Assembly (NCBI GenBank): GCA_963731625.1
Contig: CAVSWH010000004.1
Span: 744,001 to 808,000 of the forward strand
Direction: 5' to 3'
Source: PALSA-555 sp963731625
GTDB lineage: Bacteria; Actinomycetota; Acidimicrobiia; IMCC26256; PALSA-555
DNA: 64,000 nucleotides
Positions 51,563-61,467 of the stretch are shown piece after piece. The position numbers and the translations under genes are program-made. The notes beneath the pieces are model-generated. The model did no database searches and was not told where the DNA came from. It saw nothing but the letters and a program-made list of their open reading frames with translations. The first letter of the stretch is position 1. The number at the start of each line of letters is the position of its first letter.

Positions 51563-53043
51563 TCAGGGGTGTTGCGCGTCCATGTCGGCGCGCAGCGTCG
51601 CGATGTTCAGCACGCCGTACGGCACGGGCAGGAAGCGGTATATGAATGGGCCCGTGTACTGCAAGAGAAATACTCGTTGGCCGCTCGACGTGAGCTCGCT
51701 TGCATTGTTCGTAGCACCCCACCCGATGACCCAGTCGCCGCCGGCCAGCTTGCGGGCGCTACCACAACAACCGGATGACGGTGCGATTGAGGGATCGCTC
51801 TGCTGCTCGACGAGCGCCGCAGTACGGGCGGTCGTGTCAATCTGGTAGCGCACGGCTCGGGGCGCGCGTCCCAGGTTGGTGCCGTCGTCGTAGAGCGAGA
51901 CGTGCCGTCAGGGTTCAGCCGCGCGTCGTGTTGGCCACCGAAATGGCTGCCGCCAGCGAACACGGGATCGTTCAGGACCGTAAGGCTCTCCGGGCGGGCT
52001 GATCCGCCCAGCTTCCACAGGATGTTCCCAGAAGCCTGATCGATGTCGTAGACGGCGTCGAGGTGGCGGAACGACAGGAGGAATCCGGTGCCGGTGTAGT
52101 CCACGGAGTTCCAGTGATAGACGTCATAGGGTGCGCTTCCGCCGGTGATGTATTGCGAGTACCACTGCGGATCCATCTCGCCCGGAGGGATATCCGCGGC
52201 GGCGTCCCAGGACCACACGACGGATCCGGCGGGCGTCAACTCTTCGATTACCGGGTCGATCACGGACGTGTTCGAAGGCCCACACGTCGAGTTCACACAG
52301 AGCCCGGAAAGGTCGACGCCATACTTGATGGTGTCGGCCGTCATGACGTAGTCGCCGTTCGGGAGCAACAGCAGGTCGTGGTCGTCGGGCGGCCCCCCGG
52401 TGGTCGTGATGGAGTCGATGAGCGAGCCGTCGAGACCGTGGACCTCTGCGGGCGTTTGGTCGGACTTGGTCCACGCGACGTCGCCGTTTCCGAGGAGCTC
52501 GAAGAAGACCGTATTGGTCTTTGGCCCCCACCACACCGGCACCCCGTTGTTGTCGAAGATGGTCGGATAGGTCGGCGCGAACGCGATGGGGGCACTCAGG
52601 TAGAACTCGGCCTGGGTTGTCCCGGTGCGTGACGCGGTCCACGACGGAAAGTCCGTGGGCAGGCAACGCACGTATGACGTCGACGGTGTCGCCGAACCCA
52701 CCTGGGTGACGATGGTGAAGCTCTCGCCCGTCGTCTTATCAACGACGGCCGCAAAGCGCCCCGAGCCTGCAGGTTGGCTGTCAACCGACACCGTGGTGCC
52801 CGAGGGTACCGCGACCGACACCGAGATCGCCCCATCACATCGGATCACATAATCGCTGATGCTCGAGTCAAACGCCGGATACAGGCTCGGCGACGACGTG
52901 ATCGACAGCACAGTAGGAGGAGGAGGAGGAGGAGGAGGAGGAGGCGTGACGGGTACGCAGGCCGCGGCGAGCGCGCCCAGCACGACGATGACGGCGGCGG
53001 ACGCCAGCGAGCCCCGACGCCGCGCGCTACGACGATCTTGCAC
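51563..53043 (-). pseudogene. Arylsulfotransferase (ASST-type) lipoprotein, frameshifted
   Basis: The intended product is an exported sulfotransferase-like beta-propeller of about 490 residues. The start has a signal with lipobox (GALAAAC), a ten-residue proline run encoded by a GGA repeat, a cadherin-like strand region and then propeller blades (VPVWWGPKTNTVF, HDLLLLPNGDYVMTAD, GGQHDARLNPDG). At about 51895-51905 one base is missing. The continuation (SLYDDGTNLGRAPRAVRYQI, then TARTAALVEQQ) lies in another frame ending at 51563. GTG 53043 or TTG 53067. Confidence 0.75.
52915..52944. repeat. GGA trinucleotide microsatellite inside sulfotransferase gene
   Basis: About nine consecutive GGA units on the plus strand encode the proline run just after the lipobox of the arylsulfotransferase. 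Such runs can change length by slippage without shifting the frame. Confidence 0.7.
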
Positions 53044-53296
53044 GAGAGGCTCGGCCTCACGACTCAACGCGCCCCGGTGAGCCGACGAGCTGGCGAAACG
53101 CTCTCGCGAACCAGCGATGAGCCGATTCAGACGCGTCGTATCCTCCCCAACACTCAGGTTCTGACGCTCGGACCCAAGTATGAGCGCCGCGTTAGGACTC
53201 TGTGAGCGGCCCGTTAGCCACCCGCCCCCAAAATAGAAGGTTACTTCTCAACCATTTAGTGGCCGAACGGTTCGCACGGCGGGTTATGCCTCACGG

Positions 53297-53656
53297 CTAC
53301 CCGGGGGTGCCGCCTCCCGAGATCGCGCCGAAATTGGCATCGGCGCTGATCAGGGCGTTGTGTTGGCTCGCGGGAGGGACGGTCAGGGCCAGGAGGTCGA
53401 GGATGTTGATATCGATGGAGCGGTAATGCTGGGCTTGTGTCAATCCTGGTACCTGACCCAGCAGTGCGAAGATCGCGGTTGGGTTGACAGTGGTCGCGGT
53501 TCCGGCCGGAACAGCGTGCAGATGGAACCGCAAGGTCACAAAGCTCAGTGCTCCCCCGTTTGCCGTGCGGTAGGAGTACACGGGAAAGGTGGTGGCTGCG
53601 GCAGTCACGGTGTCTCGGTTGGCGCTGTCGCCCTTGATCAGGTTCAGGACAGACAT
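53297..53656 (-). CDS. Unknown protein, probably 3' part of the upstream gene
   Basis: A 119-residue product with no recognised family. It is in the same reading frame as the secreted protein upstream, only 6 bases beyond that gene's TGA, and its ATG has no clear ribosome site. It begins MSVLNLIKGDSANRDTVTAA and is rich in beta-strand-like sequence (FVTLRFHLHAVPAGT). I think it is the C-terminal third of a single secreted protein separated by a nonsense codon. Confidence 0.45.
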   Translation of the reverse strand: MSVLNLIKGDSANRDTVTAAATTFPVYSYRTANGGALSFVTLRFHLHAVPAGTATTVNPTAIFALLGQVPGLTQAQHYRSIDINILDLLALTVPPASQHNALISADANFGAISGGGTPG

Positions 53657-53662
53657 GGAAAG

Positions 53663-54334
53663 TCAGCTGTCGAAGATCTTCGAAGGTGCTGAGCGATTCG
53701 CCTTGAGGCTCCGTTGAAAATACGCAGCCAGGGTGTGGGGCAAGGTCACCGGCTCGACGCGGAGACCCGCGGTTCCTGTGACGGTCCTCGCGTAGCCGTT
53801 CGCGTCGACGAAGATGGCCTGTCCGGACGCGGGAGTCAGGTAGACGGCCTTCCAGCGCGCACCCACGGATCGCTTCGTGAACACAAAAAAGACAGGGTTC
53901 GTGCTCGCTGACACCGTCGCCAGGGCGAGGAGCTGCGCTGGATAGGTCGTCAGCATCGGCACGAAGACCCGCACGTTTGTGATCGTGAACATCGGCGCAG
54001 TGGGAGGTACCACTCCGATGAAGGCATCGTCGATGACTGACAACGGAGGGCCCTCGACCGTGTTGTTCGCCGTAGCCGTCTTGGCCGCGTTGATCGCCAA
54101 CGCGTAGGACGCCACGACCTGTTCCGCCTGCGCTGGCGTCACCACCAGATGGTCGGCCGCCGCGATTGCGGCGGCACGATGCCGAATCAATGGGTCTCCG
54201 CACGCACCGGTCGCTCGCCCCGAAGTGCAGACGCCCAACGACACACGAGGCGACACCGAAGCTTGCGCGGCACTGCCCGTCATCGCGGACCCCACCACTG
54301 GGGTGCCGAGCACCGACACGACCACCGCGAACAT
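53663..54334 (-). CDS. Secreted protein, unknown function (probably interrupted by in-frame TGA)
   Basis: A 223-residue exported protein: signal peptide (MFAVVVSVLGTPVVGSAMTG, cut near AQAS), then an Ala/Thr/Val-rich domain with AAADHLVVTPAQAEQVVASY and ITNVRVFVPMLTTYPAQLLA. No family is recognised. It stops at TGA 53663 after KANRSAPSKIFDS. The frame then continues open for a further 119 codons, so the stop may be a mutation in a gene of about 345 codons. ATG 54334. Confidence 0.6.
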   Translation of the reverse strand: MFAVVVSVLGTPVVGSAMTGSAAQASVSPRVSLGVCTSGRATGACGDPLIRHRAAAIAAADHLVVTPAQAEQVVASYALAINAAKTATANNTVEGPPLSVIDDAFIGVVPPTAPMFTITNVRVFVPMLTTYPAQLLALATVSASTNPVFFVFTKRSVGARWKAVYLTPASGQAIFVDANGYARTVTGTAGLRVEPVTLPHTLAAYFQRSLKANRSAPSKIFDS

Positions 54335-54821
54335 AACCAAGGGCCCTCGAGCGCGTTTCGCTCTGACGAAACGGCTCCCCTATCCCCACCCCCGCTACCC
54401 AATGCCCGCAGGCCGCCAATGCGGCCTCCCAACTCCTGGCACCAGCATCAACCCGACGCCCGCGCTCCACCCCCTGCGTGTTGAGTGTGAGCCGCTAGTA
54501 CCCGAATTGCAATGCAAGAACACTCATTCAGGCCACTACTCTCGACGCCGAACTACCGAGCTTCGGTTACCGAGCGCAGACCGTGGCATGACGAGCACCA
54601 CCCACGGTCGCGAGAACCAGGGGTGTTTCGCTCAGTGACTTGGTTGCTGGTGCTCCAGTCGACACGATCGTGTGCAGTAGCCCGAGTTTGGATCTGCGTA
54701 CGCCGCCACCACCCGTGCCGAGAGTGTCGGTAGTGAAGTTTCCGGATCGCGAAGTTAGAAGCCCCGGGCACTGACGGCGCGACCAGTGCGGCAGGAGCCA
54801 TCGAGGGTGATGGCGGACTCG
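54335..54821. other. Gene-free stretch
   Basis: Short frames exist on both strands, but none shows a recognisable domain, ribosome site or family pattern. One inverted repeat (CGTTTCG-CTCTGA-CGAAACG, 54354-54373) lies just upstream of the secreted-protein gene and could be regulatory or chance. Confidence 0.5.
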
Positions 54822-56834
54822 TCAGGCCTTCGGTGTCTTTCGCTGACTGCTGGTGGCGACGTCGATGATCGCCGTGGCGATGACGGCCGCCACGCGTCGT
54901 TCGCCGCCAGCGAACTCAGGCGCGCACTGCTGGTTGTGCGCAATCCAGTCTGGATCTGCGCAGAAGTGCATTTGATCACCGGGCCATCGGACGGCCACGG
55001 TTCCATCAAGGCCGCAGCCGCTTTCCCGCGGGATGCAGGGCATTCTCCACTGCGAACGGCCGCTGCCATCACGGATGAACACGCCCGTATCGACCACCGA
55101 GACACCTTGCGGATCGCTGAGTGCCGCGGCTTGATAGACCGAGGTTGTGTCATCGAGGGGACCGCTTGCGCCGACTCGCGCGACATCAGGAACGAGCACC
55201 ACGTGGACGCCGTAGGCTCTCCACTCGGCGATCGTGTCGGTCAAGTGCCGGCTCCACGACTCCGAGTCTGAGCACGGCGCGAGCCGACGGTCTGGGAACG
55301 GGTACTGGAACACGACCGCGACCGTGGGCCTGGTCTTCGGATCCTGGACTTGTGCCTGGATGAACTGCCTGCGATAGCAGAGATCGTCGCCGGCTGCCAC
55401 GAGGCTCTCCAGCTGTCCGCCCCGTTCCTGCAAGATCGTGCCGAGACAGGTTTGGATCTCATCCGCGAAGGAGTTCCCCGACGAGCTGCACCCGGAAGGG
55501 TTGCCGCGCCGACCCCAACTTGATCGGCGGGTTCGGTTTCGCATCGCACCGCGGTGCCGTCTCATAGCTCAGCGACGCCGCGCACGTGGCGCGAGTCTTC
55601 ACACCTGTGGCCGGGGCCGTGGCAACCGACGGCAGGATCACCGACGGGAAGATCAGGAGCATGGCAACGACCGTTACTGCGCTGAGCGGCACCAGCCCGG
55701 GGAACCGCAGCCCGCCCTTCGACAGGTGACCCCGCAAGAACCGACCCTGTCGGATCGGTTGCTCGACGAAGTAGTAGCTCGGTATCGAGACCGCCAACGT
55801 CGCGGCTACTCGGACTATGAAGAGAAGAGCGCCGCTGGCGCCGACGCTCGACGGCGTGAGCCAGATGAACATCGGCCAGTGCCATAGATACACGCCATAC
55901 GAGATCAGGCCCAAGCCGACTAGGCCGCGGGTTTCGAACACTTTTCGGAGAGGGTTGCGCCCGGGCTGGGCGGCCGCCAACAGCACGAGGACGATCGCCA
56001 ACACGATCACCCCGTACCCACCCTCGTAAAGCCAGCTCGACGTCACCGAGGCAGTCACAAAGGCAGCGCCAAGCGCGAGCAGTGACAGCATCCCGGTCAC
56101 GACGACGATCGTCCGGAACCCTCGTCGCACGATGGGCGTCCCGGCTGAAAGCGCGCCTAGCACCGCACCGAAAAGGATCACTCCAGCATGGGTATCGGTC
56201 CCGTAGTAGACCCGGCTCGGATCCGCCCCCACCTGATAGAGCGACGCCATGCGCACCAGCGCCGCCACGCCCAAGGCCAGCGACAGCACGACGAGAATCG
56301 CGCGGAAAACCAGTCGCCGGCGCTGTGATCGTCTCGCCGTCCGGAGCGTGAGTGCGCCAACGGCGGCCACCAAGAGGGGCCAGACGAGGTAGAACTGCTC
56401 CTCGATCGCTAGCGACCATGTGTGCTGAAGCGGCGTCGGCACGCGGTTTGCGAATTGCCGCGAGGTAGGACTGACTTGACGCGATGAAGCGCCAATTCGC
56501 GACATAGGTCAATGTCGCGAGCACGTCCGTCGCGACGTGCTGGCCCTGGACTGGCGCAGCGACCACCACCACCGCAGATACCGCAAGCCGCCAACAAGAG
56601 GAGGAGCGCGGGCAGGAGCCGTCGGGCACGTCGGGCCCAGAAGGCCGGCAGAGAGATACGGGACTTCTTCTCCCACTCAATGACAAGCAGGCTCGTGATG
56701 AGGAAGCCGCTCAGGACGAAGAAGACGTCGACGCCCAGGAAGCCACCGGGCGCGATGCCGGGAGAGAAGTGGTACAGGACGACCAGGAGTACAGCGAGCC
56801 CGCGCAAGCCATCGAGCGACCGGAGATGAGGCAT
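54822..56834 (-). pseudogene. OafA-type acyltransferase with SGNH domain, multiply frameshifted
   Basis: The intended product is an integral-membrane O-acyltransferase (PF01757) with a C-terminal SGNH hydrolase domain, which acylates surface polysaccharide. Fragments in order: LRSLDGLRGLAVLLVVLYHF and FFVLSGFLITSLL from ATG 56834, then VATDVLATLTYVANWRF, then LQHTWSLAIEEQFYLVWPL with the remaining spans, then SFADEIQTCLGTILQE as the SGNH part ending at 54822. Joining them needs frame changes near 56585 (one extra T), 56452 (one extra G) and 55477 (one extra A). Gene order is otherwise normal. Confidence 0.8.
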
Positions 56835-57463
56835 CGACGGGCGGCCGCGCCGTCTCTTGGAGGTGGTGCCCGCATCCTCCTGTCGTGCGTCCTCGCGGGG
56901 AGAAGCCCGACCGGCGACCGCAACCTCGCTCGAGGGACGGCGGACGACCGGGAGATCGGGCTCGGTGTCTGCGTTGCCGCCGCTGCGCCCCGGCCGTTCA
57001 GGGCGAGCTTGCGCGCCGGCGACGCCGGGCACACCAGCGAGTTGGTTGCGCCGCACCGAGGCCCGGCACGTGTCGCGCCGATTGATAGTCACAGTCCCAA
57101 CAGGCGATGGCTCAGTTGACCGTCCCGAGTTCGAACACTCTTCCGCGCCTGCCGCCCGCTCGCTTCGACCGGGGAATCTAGTATGGGGTACGGCGCCGAG
57201 AAGCTGAGCGTCCCGGCGGTGCACCGCCTGAGCGCGAGTGGGCGCCGGCCTCGTTAGCATCGTCCTTCGGGAACAGCGCGCTGAGCGGCGGGTTCTCTAC
57301 GGGTGGCCGACCACAATTCGGGTGTCCTGCACGAGCGCGCTGAAGGATGTGTCGGGCTGCTGGACATCCTGTCCGAGCCGGGCTCTGCGTATGTTGACGT
57401 GGGCAGTCCCGACGACTGGCCGCGACAGCACTTGGCAGTCTGCGGTGGCGTCCCGGGCAGGAA
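56835..57463. other. Gene-free stretch
   Basis: This interval lies upstream of the broken acyltransferase gene, beyond the stop of the secreted-protein gene. The frames on both strands are short or lack any family pattern. I see no hairpin or operator that I can defend. It may contain worn gene remains. Confidence 0.45.
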
Positions 57464-58204
57464 CTAGCCAGTGAATTGCGCAGCAGCCGACGCGGTCGTC
57501 GGTCCAACCGGATCCACGATCGCGCCATTCGCCGTGCCGTCAACGTCAAAGGCTCCACCGTCGGTGACCTGGAAGGACGTTGCCGACACCAATACAAAAT
57601 TAGTACCGACAAGCTTCACTGCGCCCGTGGCCGCAATGGGCCAGTTGAACGTCAGAGTAATCGTACTGCCAACCGGGATTCCCTGGACCCTGAAGCTCAC
57701 AAGGCCACACGGAAGCGAGAACGGCGCACCAAACGGCACCGGTAAATCGACGAGGTCGGTCAGTAGACCCGCGCTGGTCGTCACGGTGGCGACGCCACAC
57801 GATGACATCGAGACGCTTGCACTGGAACCCCCGGCCCCGTTGGTCACGGTGAACGGGAAAGTCCCAATATCAGTGTTGCCGCCGTAGGTATCACAACTGA
57901 TGTCGACGTTGTACTGGCCTGGAGGGGTAAACGGAACAGTCACGACGGTCTGTGTTCCAGCAGTGCTGCTCGTCGCGACGGGGCTGTTGGAGGGATCAAG
58001 CAAGACCGCGGCGGTGTTGCCGGCACAACTGCCCGAGTCGGCGGTGATGGATGTACCCGGGGGGCCGGACGACGGTGAGATACCGGCAGTGATGGTCCCA
58101 CCAGCCTGTCCCGCCAGACCAACAGTGCCGGCCCCGATCAAACCGACCATGAGCACGACCGCCGCGGCGACGCGACCGACCGTGACATTGACAACCGAGC
58201 GCAT
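57464..58204 (-). CDS. Secreted IPT/TIG-like domain protein
   Basis: A 246-residue exported protein, apparently intact. The signal peptide (VAAAVVLMVGLIGAGTVGLA) is followed by an Ig-like domain whose start GTITAGISPSSGPPGTSITA is the IPT/TIG pattern, and then a second beta-rich domain. Four cysteines could pair (SCAGN, ISCDTY, SSCGVA, LPCGLV). A surface or secreted binding role is likely; the ligand is unknown. ATG 58204. It is one of the few undamaged genes of the block. Confidence 0.7.
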   Translation of the reverse strand: MRSVVNVTVGRVAAAVVLMVGLIGAGTVGLAGQAGGTITAGISPSSGPPGTSITADSGSCAGNTAAVLLDPSNSPVATSSTAGTQTVVTVPFTPPGQYNVDISCDTYGGNTDIGTFPFTVTNGAGGSSASVSMSSCGVATVTTSAGLLTDLVDLPVPFGAPFSLPCGLVSFRVQGIPVGSTITLTFNWPIAATGAVKLVGTNFVLVSATSFQVTDGGAFDVDGTANGAIVDPVGPTTASAAAQFTG

Positions 58205-58258
58205 AAACGCTCTCCCCAGCCTGGGCGCCCGATCGGCCCTCCAAACTCGGGGGACCGA

Positions 58259-59261
58259 TCAGCCGACGCTTCCGTCACTATAGGGGATAATCGGGTGCGA
58301 GCAAGGGCTCTTCGCTGCGGGATCCAGGAATGGCGCCAGACTCCGTGTCGCCCCCGGCATGAGCTCGGCCATCGGCACCGCACCATCCTGGAACACGACG
58401 GGAAGCGTGACCGTCCACGCAGCGCGGAATCGACTGCAGCGAAGAGCGCAGTGACCAGAGATCGCCGACCCCTAGGCTGCGATCGACGGACACCGCACCG
58501 GTCGCGGTCCACAAATACCGGAGCAGGCCGTCTGGATTGGTCAGCGACGGTGCTGACCCCGCAATTCGTACCAACACCTGACGGGCACGACTTCCGCGCT
58601 CCAGTGCTGCGCTCGACTCCGATTGCCATTGTCCGTCTCGAAAGACTTGAACATGACGGGCACGAACATACGACAGCGCGGCAACGCCGTTCAGGTGGTG
58701 TCGCCCGGGCATGTAGAGCGTCTGGAGGACGGTGTCGCGGGTGGGCGCGCTGATGGTCACATCCACCCCGCCAACGGCGTCGACCATCTGCTGGAGGCCC
58801 ACAAACTGAATGAGGGCGAGATGATCAATGCCGACGCCGAGTGAGTGGCAGAGGGCATCGACCAGCGGCTGCGCGCCTCCGTCCAGCGACGGACCGAGGC
58901 GTTCCAGCGCGTGGCTGCTGCTGAAGACCAAGAGATCCCGAGGCACGCTCATCAGCGACGGGCGTCCGTGGTCCGGGACCCTCAGGATCAAGATGATGTC
59001 TGCGTGTTGTCCGGGAGACTGCCGGGAGTCCCCGAAATGCTTGCGTTCCTCGGCAGTCTCGACGCTCGGGCGCGTGTCCGAGCCGATGAACAGGTAGGTC
59101 GTGCCGCCAGGAGCTGAACCCGGGGTCGACACCGTGATACGCCCGATTCGGGACCACAAGATGAAACCCAGGAGCAGCGGCACAACCACCAGGACCGCCA
59201 CACACGAGGCGAGGACGCCGATCAGAAGCCGGCGACGAGAGCGAAAGAACTTCGCGATCAT
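58259..59261 (-). pseudogene. LytR-CpsA-Psr (LCP) family protein, 3' frameshift
   Basis: The intended product is a membrane-anchored ligase attaching polymers to the cell wall. The N-terminal span (LLIGVLASCVAVLVVVPLLL) precedes the LCP domain: LFIGSDTRP, ADIILILRVPD, SLMSVPRDLLV, VDAVGGVDVTIS and LSYVRARH. A base is missing near 58422. The expected end (WTVTLPVVFQDGAVPMAELM, stop at 58259) lies in another frame, while the literal frame stops at 58278. ATG 59261. The catalytic core is before the lesion. Confidence 0.78.
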
Positions 59262-59276
59262 CTGAAAGGACCTCTC

Positions 59277-59669
59277 ATGAGCACCGATCTCGAATCCCGC
59301 ATTCGCCGGCTCGAGGACCGTGCCCTGATCAGTGAGCGGGTGATCAGGTACGCGATGGGCGTCGATCGTCGCGACTGGGCCATGTTCGCCGAGTGTTTCA
59401 CTGATCCCGTGCACGCCGACTTCTCCGCATCGGGGGTGCCCGCGGCGGACTTCGCCCGCGACGACCTCGTCGAGATGGTTCGCGTCCCGCTCAGCGGCTT
59501 CACAGCAACCCAGCATCTCAGCCCGAACCACGTCATCGAGTTCGACGAACACGATCCCGATCGGGCGATCTGTTACTCCTACGATCGGCGGGGCCACACT
59601 TCGGCAGGTTCTCGGTCCGGCGTTCCGGGGTATCCCGACCTCGTCGATCGGCGTCGCCTGCTCTCGTGA
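59277..59669 (+). CDS. SnoaL-like protein, C-terminally truncated
   Basis: A 130-residue product. The first 100 residues are a clear SnoaL_4-type start (RIRRLEDRALISERVIRYAM, RRDWAMFAECFTDPVHADFS, TQHLSPNHVIEF). After ICYSY the sequence turns into unrelated Arg/Ser-rich residues, and the last strands of the barrel are missing. The gene is therefore probably broken. ATG 59277 begins 15 bases from the divergent LCP gene start. Confidence 0.6.
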   Translation: MSTDLESRIRRLEDRALISERVIRYAMGVDRRDWAMFAECFTDPVHADFSASGVPAADFARDDLVEMVRVPLSGFTATQHLSPNHVIEFDEHDPDRAICYSYDRRGHTSAGSRSGVPGYPDLVDRRRLLS

Positions 59670-59732
59670 CAGAAGGAGCGCCGAGCGGGCAATCTGCGCG
59701 CGGCTGATGATCGGGTCAGGCAAGACTGTGGC

Positions 59733-60366
59733 GTGACATCTTTGCCGGACCATCGTGCGTCACTGTGGACCTACTACGACCGACGCGCTCCTGAATATGA
59801 CGGTGGCATTGATTGGGCGTACCGATACTTCCGGAGCCTCGGTCTCGACGTCGACCGCGAAGCAATCCGCGCCGAGCGTCGGGCGGTCACTCGGGAACTG
59901 GCGCGGCTTCCACCGTGTGTCTTCGTTGATGTGGGCTCCGGTCCGGGAGTGTTACGGCCGAGCTTCCCGGCAGCGGGTTCGCCGTCGATCAGAGCGAGAA
60001 GGCGCTCCATCGGCTGCGCGTCGCGGTTAGCGATGCGCCGGTGATACGAGCGGACGCGACTGCCCTTCCGTTCGGTGCGGATGCGGTCGCGCGGGTCTTC
60101 GCGGGCCACCTCTACGGACATCTCGAGCCACCTGAACGCGCGATGTTTCTTGCGGAAGCCCGCCAAATCGCCGATGAGCTTGTGATCCTCGACTCGGTCT
60201 TCCGCCCGGCGCACGCCCGGAGGAGTGGCCGACCCGTAGCCTCTCAGACGGCTCGACTCACACGGTCTACAAGCGACACTTCGACTTCGACGTCCTGTTG
60301 GCAGAAGTCGGCGGAGAGGCCCTGTTTGGCGGCCGCTACTTCCTCCTCGTCCGGTCGGTCGGGTGA
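59733..60366 (+). pseudogene. Class I SAM methyltransferase, two frameshifts
   Basis: The intended product is a methyltransferase of about 210 residues. SLWTYYDRRAPEYDGGIDWA opens it and FVDVGSGPG is SAM motif I. After one missing base near 59952 the frame continues TAELPGSGFAVDQSEKALHR and IRADATALPFGADAVARVF. After a second missing base near 60220 it ends in HFDFDVLLAEVGGEALFGGR and a stop at 60364-60366. All three parts align in order with a Methyltransf_11 protein. Confidence 0.72.
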
Positions 60367-60569
60367 GCTACATCGAGCGGTCGCAAACAAGCGGAATGCG
60401 CAACATATCTGCCGATCTGGTCGGCTCTCCACCCGAGAAGCCGTCGACACCGTGCTGGGTGAGGCCCTTCGGCGCTCCCAGAACATCCGGCCGAAGGGGC
60501 TGGGGCGATCCATCCAACCGCCCGGGCTCGGCCTCTAATCACAAATCCACCCCCCTCCTCTCGGTACCG

Positions 60570-60842
60570 TCACGCAGGTCGGCTGATCGATCCGTATCGC
60601 TGCTGTGCCGCCTGGGCCGAGATACCGAGCTCATCACCGATCCGCTTCCACGACATACCTGCATGTCGGGCCGCGTCGATCGCTTCTGCGATCTGACGCT
60701 CGCTCCGGGCACGGGCCAGTGCAGCCCGCAGTAGCAGGTACTCCGCGACATCACCTTCATCGCCTGAGGACGGCTCGTAGTCCTCGAAGCGCTTGGCCAA
60801 CTCGTCAGCATGATCGAGGATCTGTTGCATTGACCGGGGCAT
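60570..60842 (-). CDS. Antitoxin-like helix-turn-helix protein
   Basis: A 90-residue protein. ILDHADELAKRFEDYEPSSG is followed by an Ala/Arg-rich helix, and the C-terminal helix-turn-helix is HAGMSWKRIGDELGISAQAA. It matches the second gene of a common actinobacterial two-gene toxin-antitoxin module. The toxin part just upstream survives only as a fragment. ATG 60842 has GAGGTGATC before it, inside the end of the old toxin gene. Confidence 0.65.
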   Translation of the reverse strand: MPRSMQQILDHADELAKRFEDYEPSSGDEGDVAEYLLLRAALARARSERQIAEAIDAARHAGMSWKRIGDELGISAQAAQQRYGSISRPA

Positions 60843-60847
60843 AGGGA

Positions 60848-61016
60848 TCACCTCAGGAACTTGGACCGCGCGGCCATCGCGGACGATGAAGTCCACGCCC
60901 TCGGCGCTGGCCACGCCAATTTCGAGCATCCGTCCAGCGCGATCAGGACCGATCAGCATCGTGAGGTCGTCGAGGTGAGCCGACCATCCGTGCGATCGGT
61001 TCTGCGCAAAGGGGGC
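60848..61016 (-). pseudogene. Toxin gene remnant, 5'-truncated at rnpB
   Basis: Only the 3' half of a small toxin-like gene is left: HLDDLTMLIGPDRAGRMLEI, then GVDFIV, and, after a 2-base deletion, AMAARSKFLR with stop at 60848. This pattern (IGPDRAG...FIVHAM...KFL) is typical of the partner of the antitoxin-like gene downstream. The frame runs upstream without a start directly into the rnpB 3' end at 61017, so the N-terminal half was lost at that junction. Confidence 0.55.
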
Positions 61017-61396
<380 letters not shown>

Positions 61397-61467
61397 ACGA
61401 CCAGTGTCCCACGGCGGGCGTCGGCGCGTTGCCGCCTTCGCGGGGTGCCCCTCTACGCTCTGGCGCC

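Noticed and set aside
52915..52944. Possible CRISPR or tandem-repeat array
   Set aside because: It is a simple GGA triplet run without spacers. No repeat-spacer pattern was seen anywhere in the window.
56835..57260. N-terminal extension of the acyltransferase up to 57260
   Set aside because: The extra codons are Arg/Ala/Pro-rich without pattern, and the family begins at the LRSLDGLRG block at ATG 56834.
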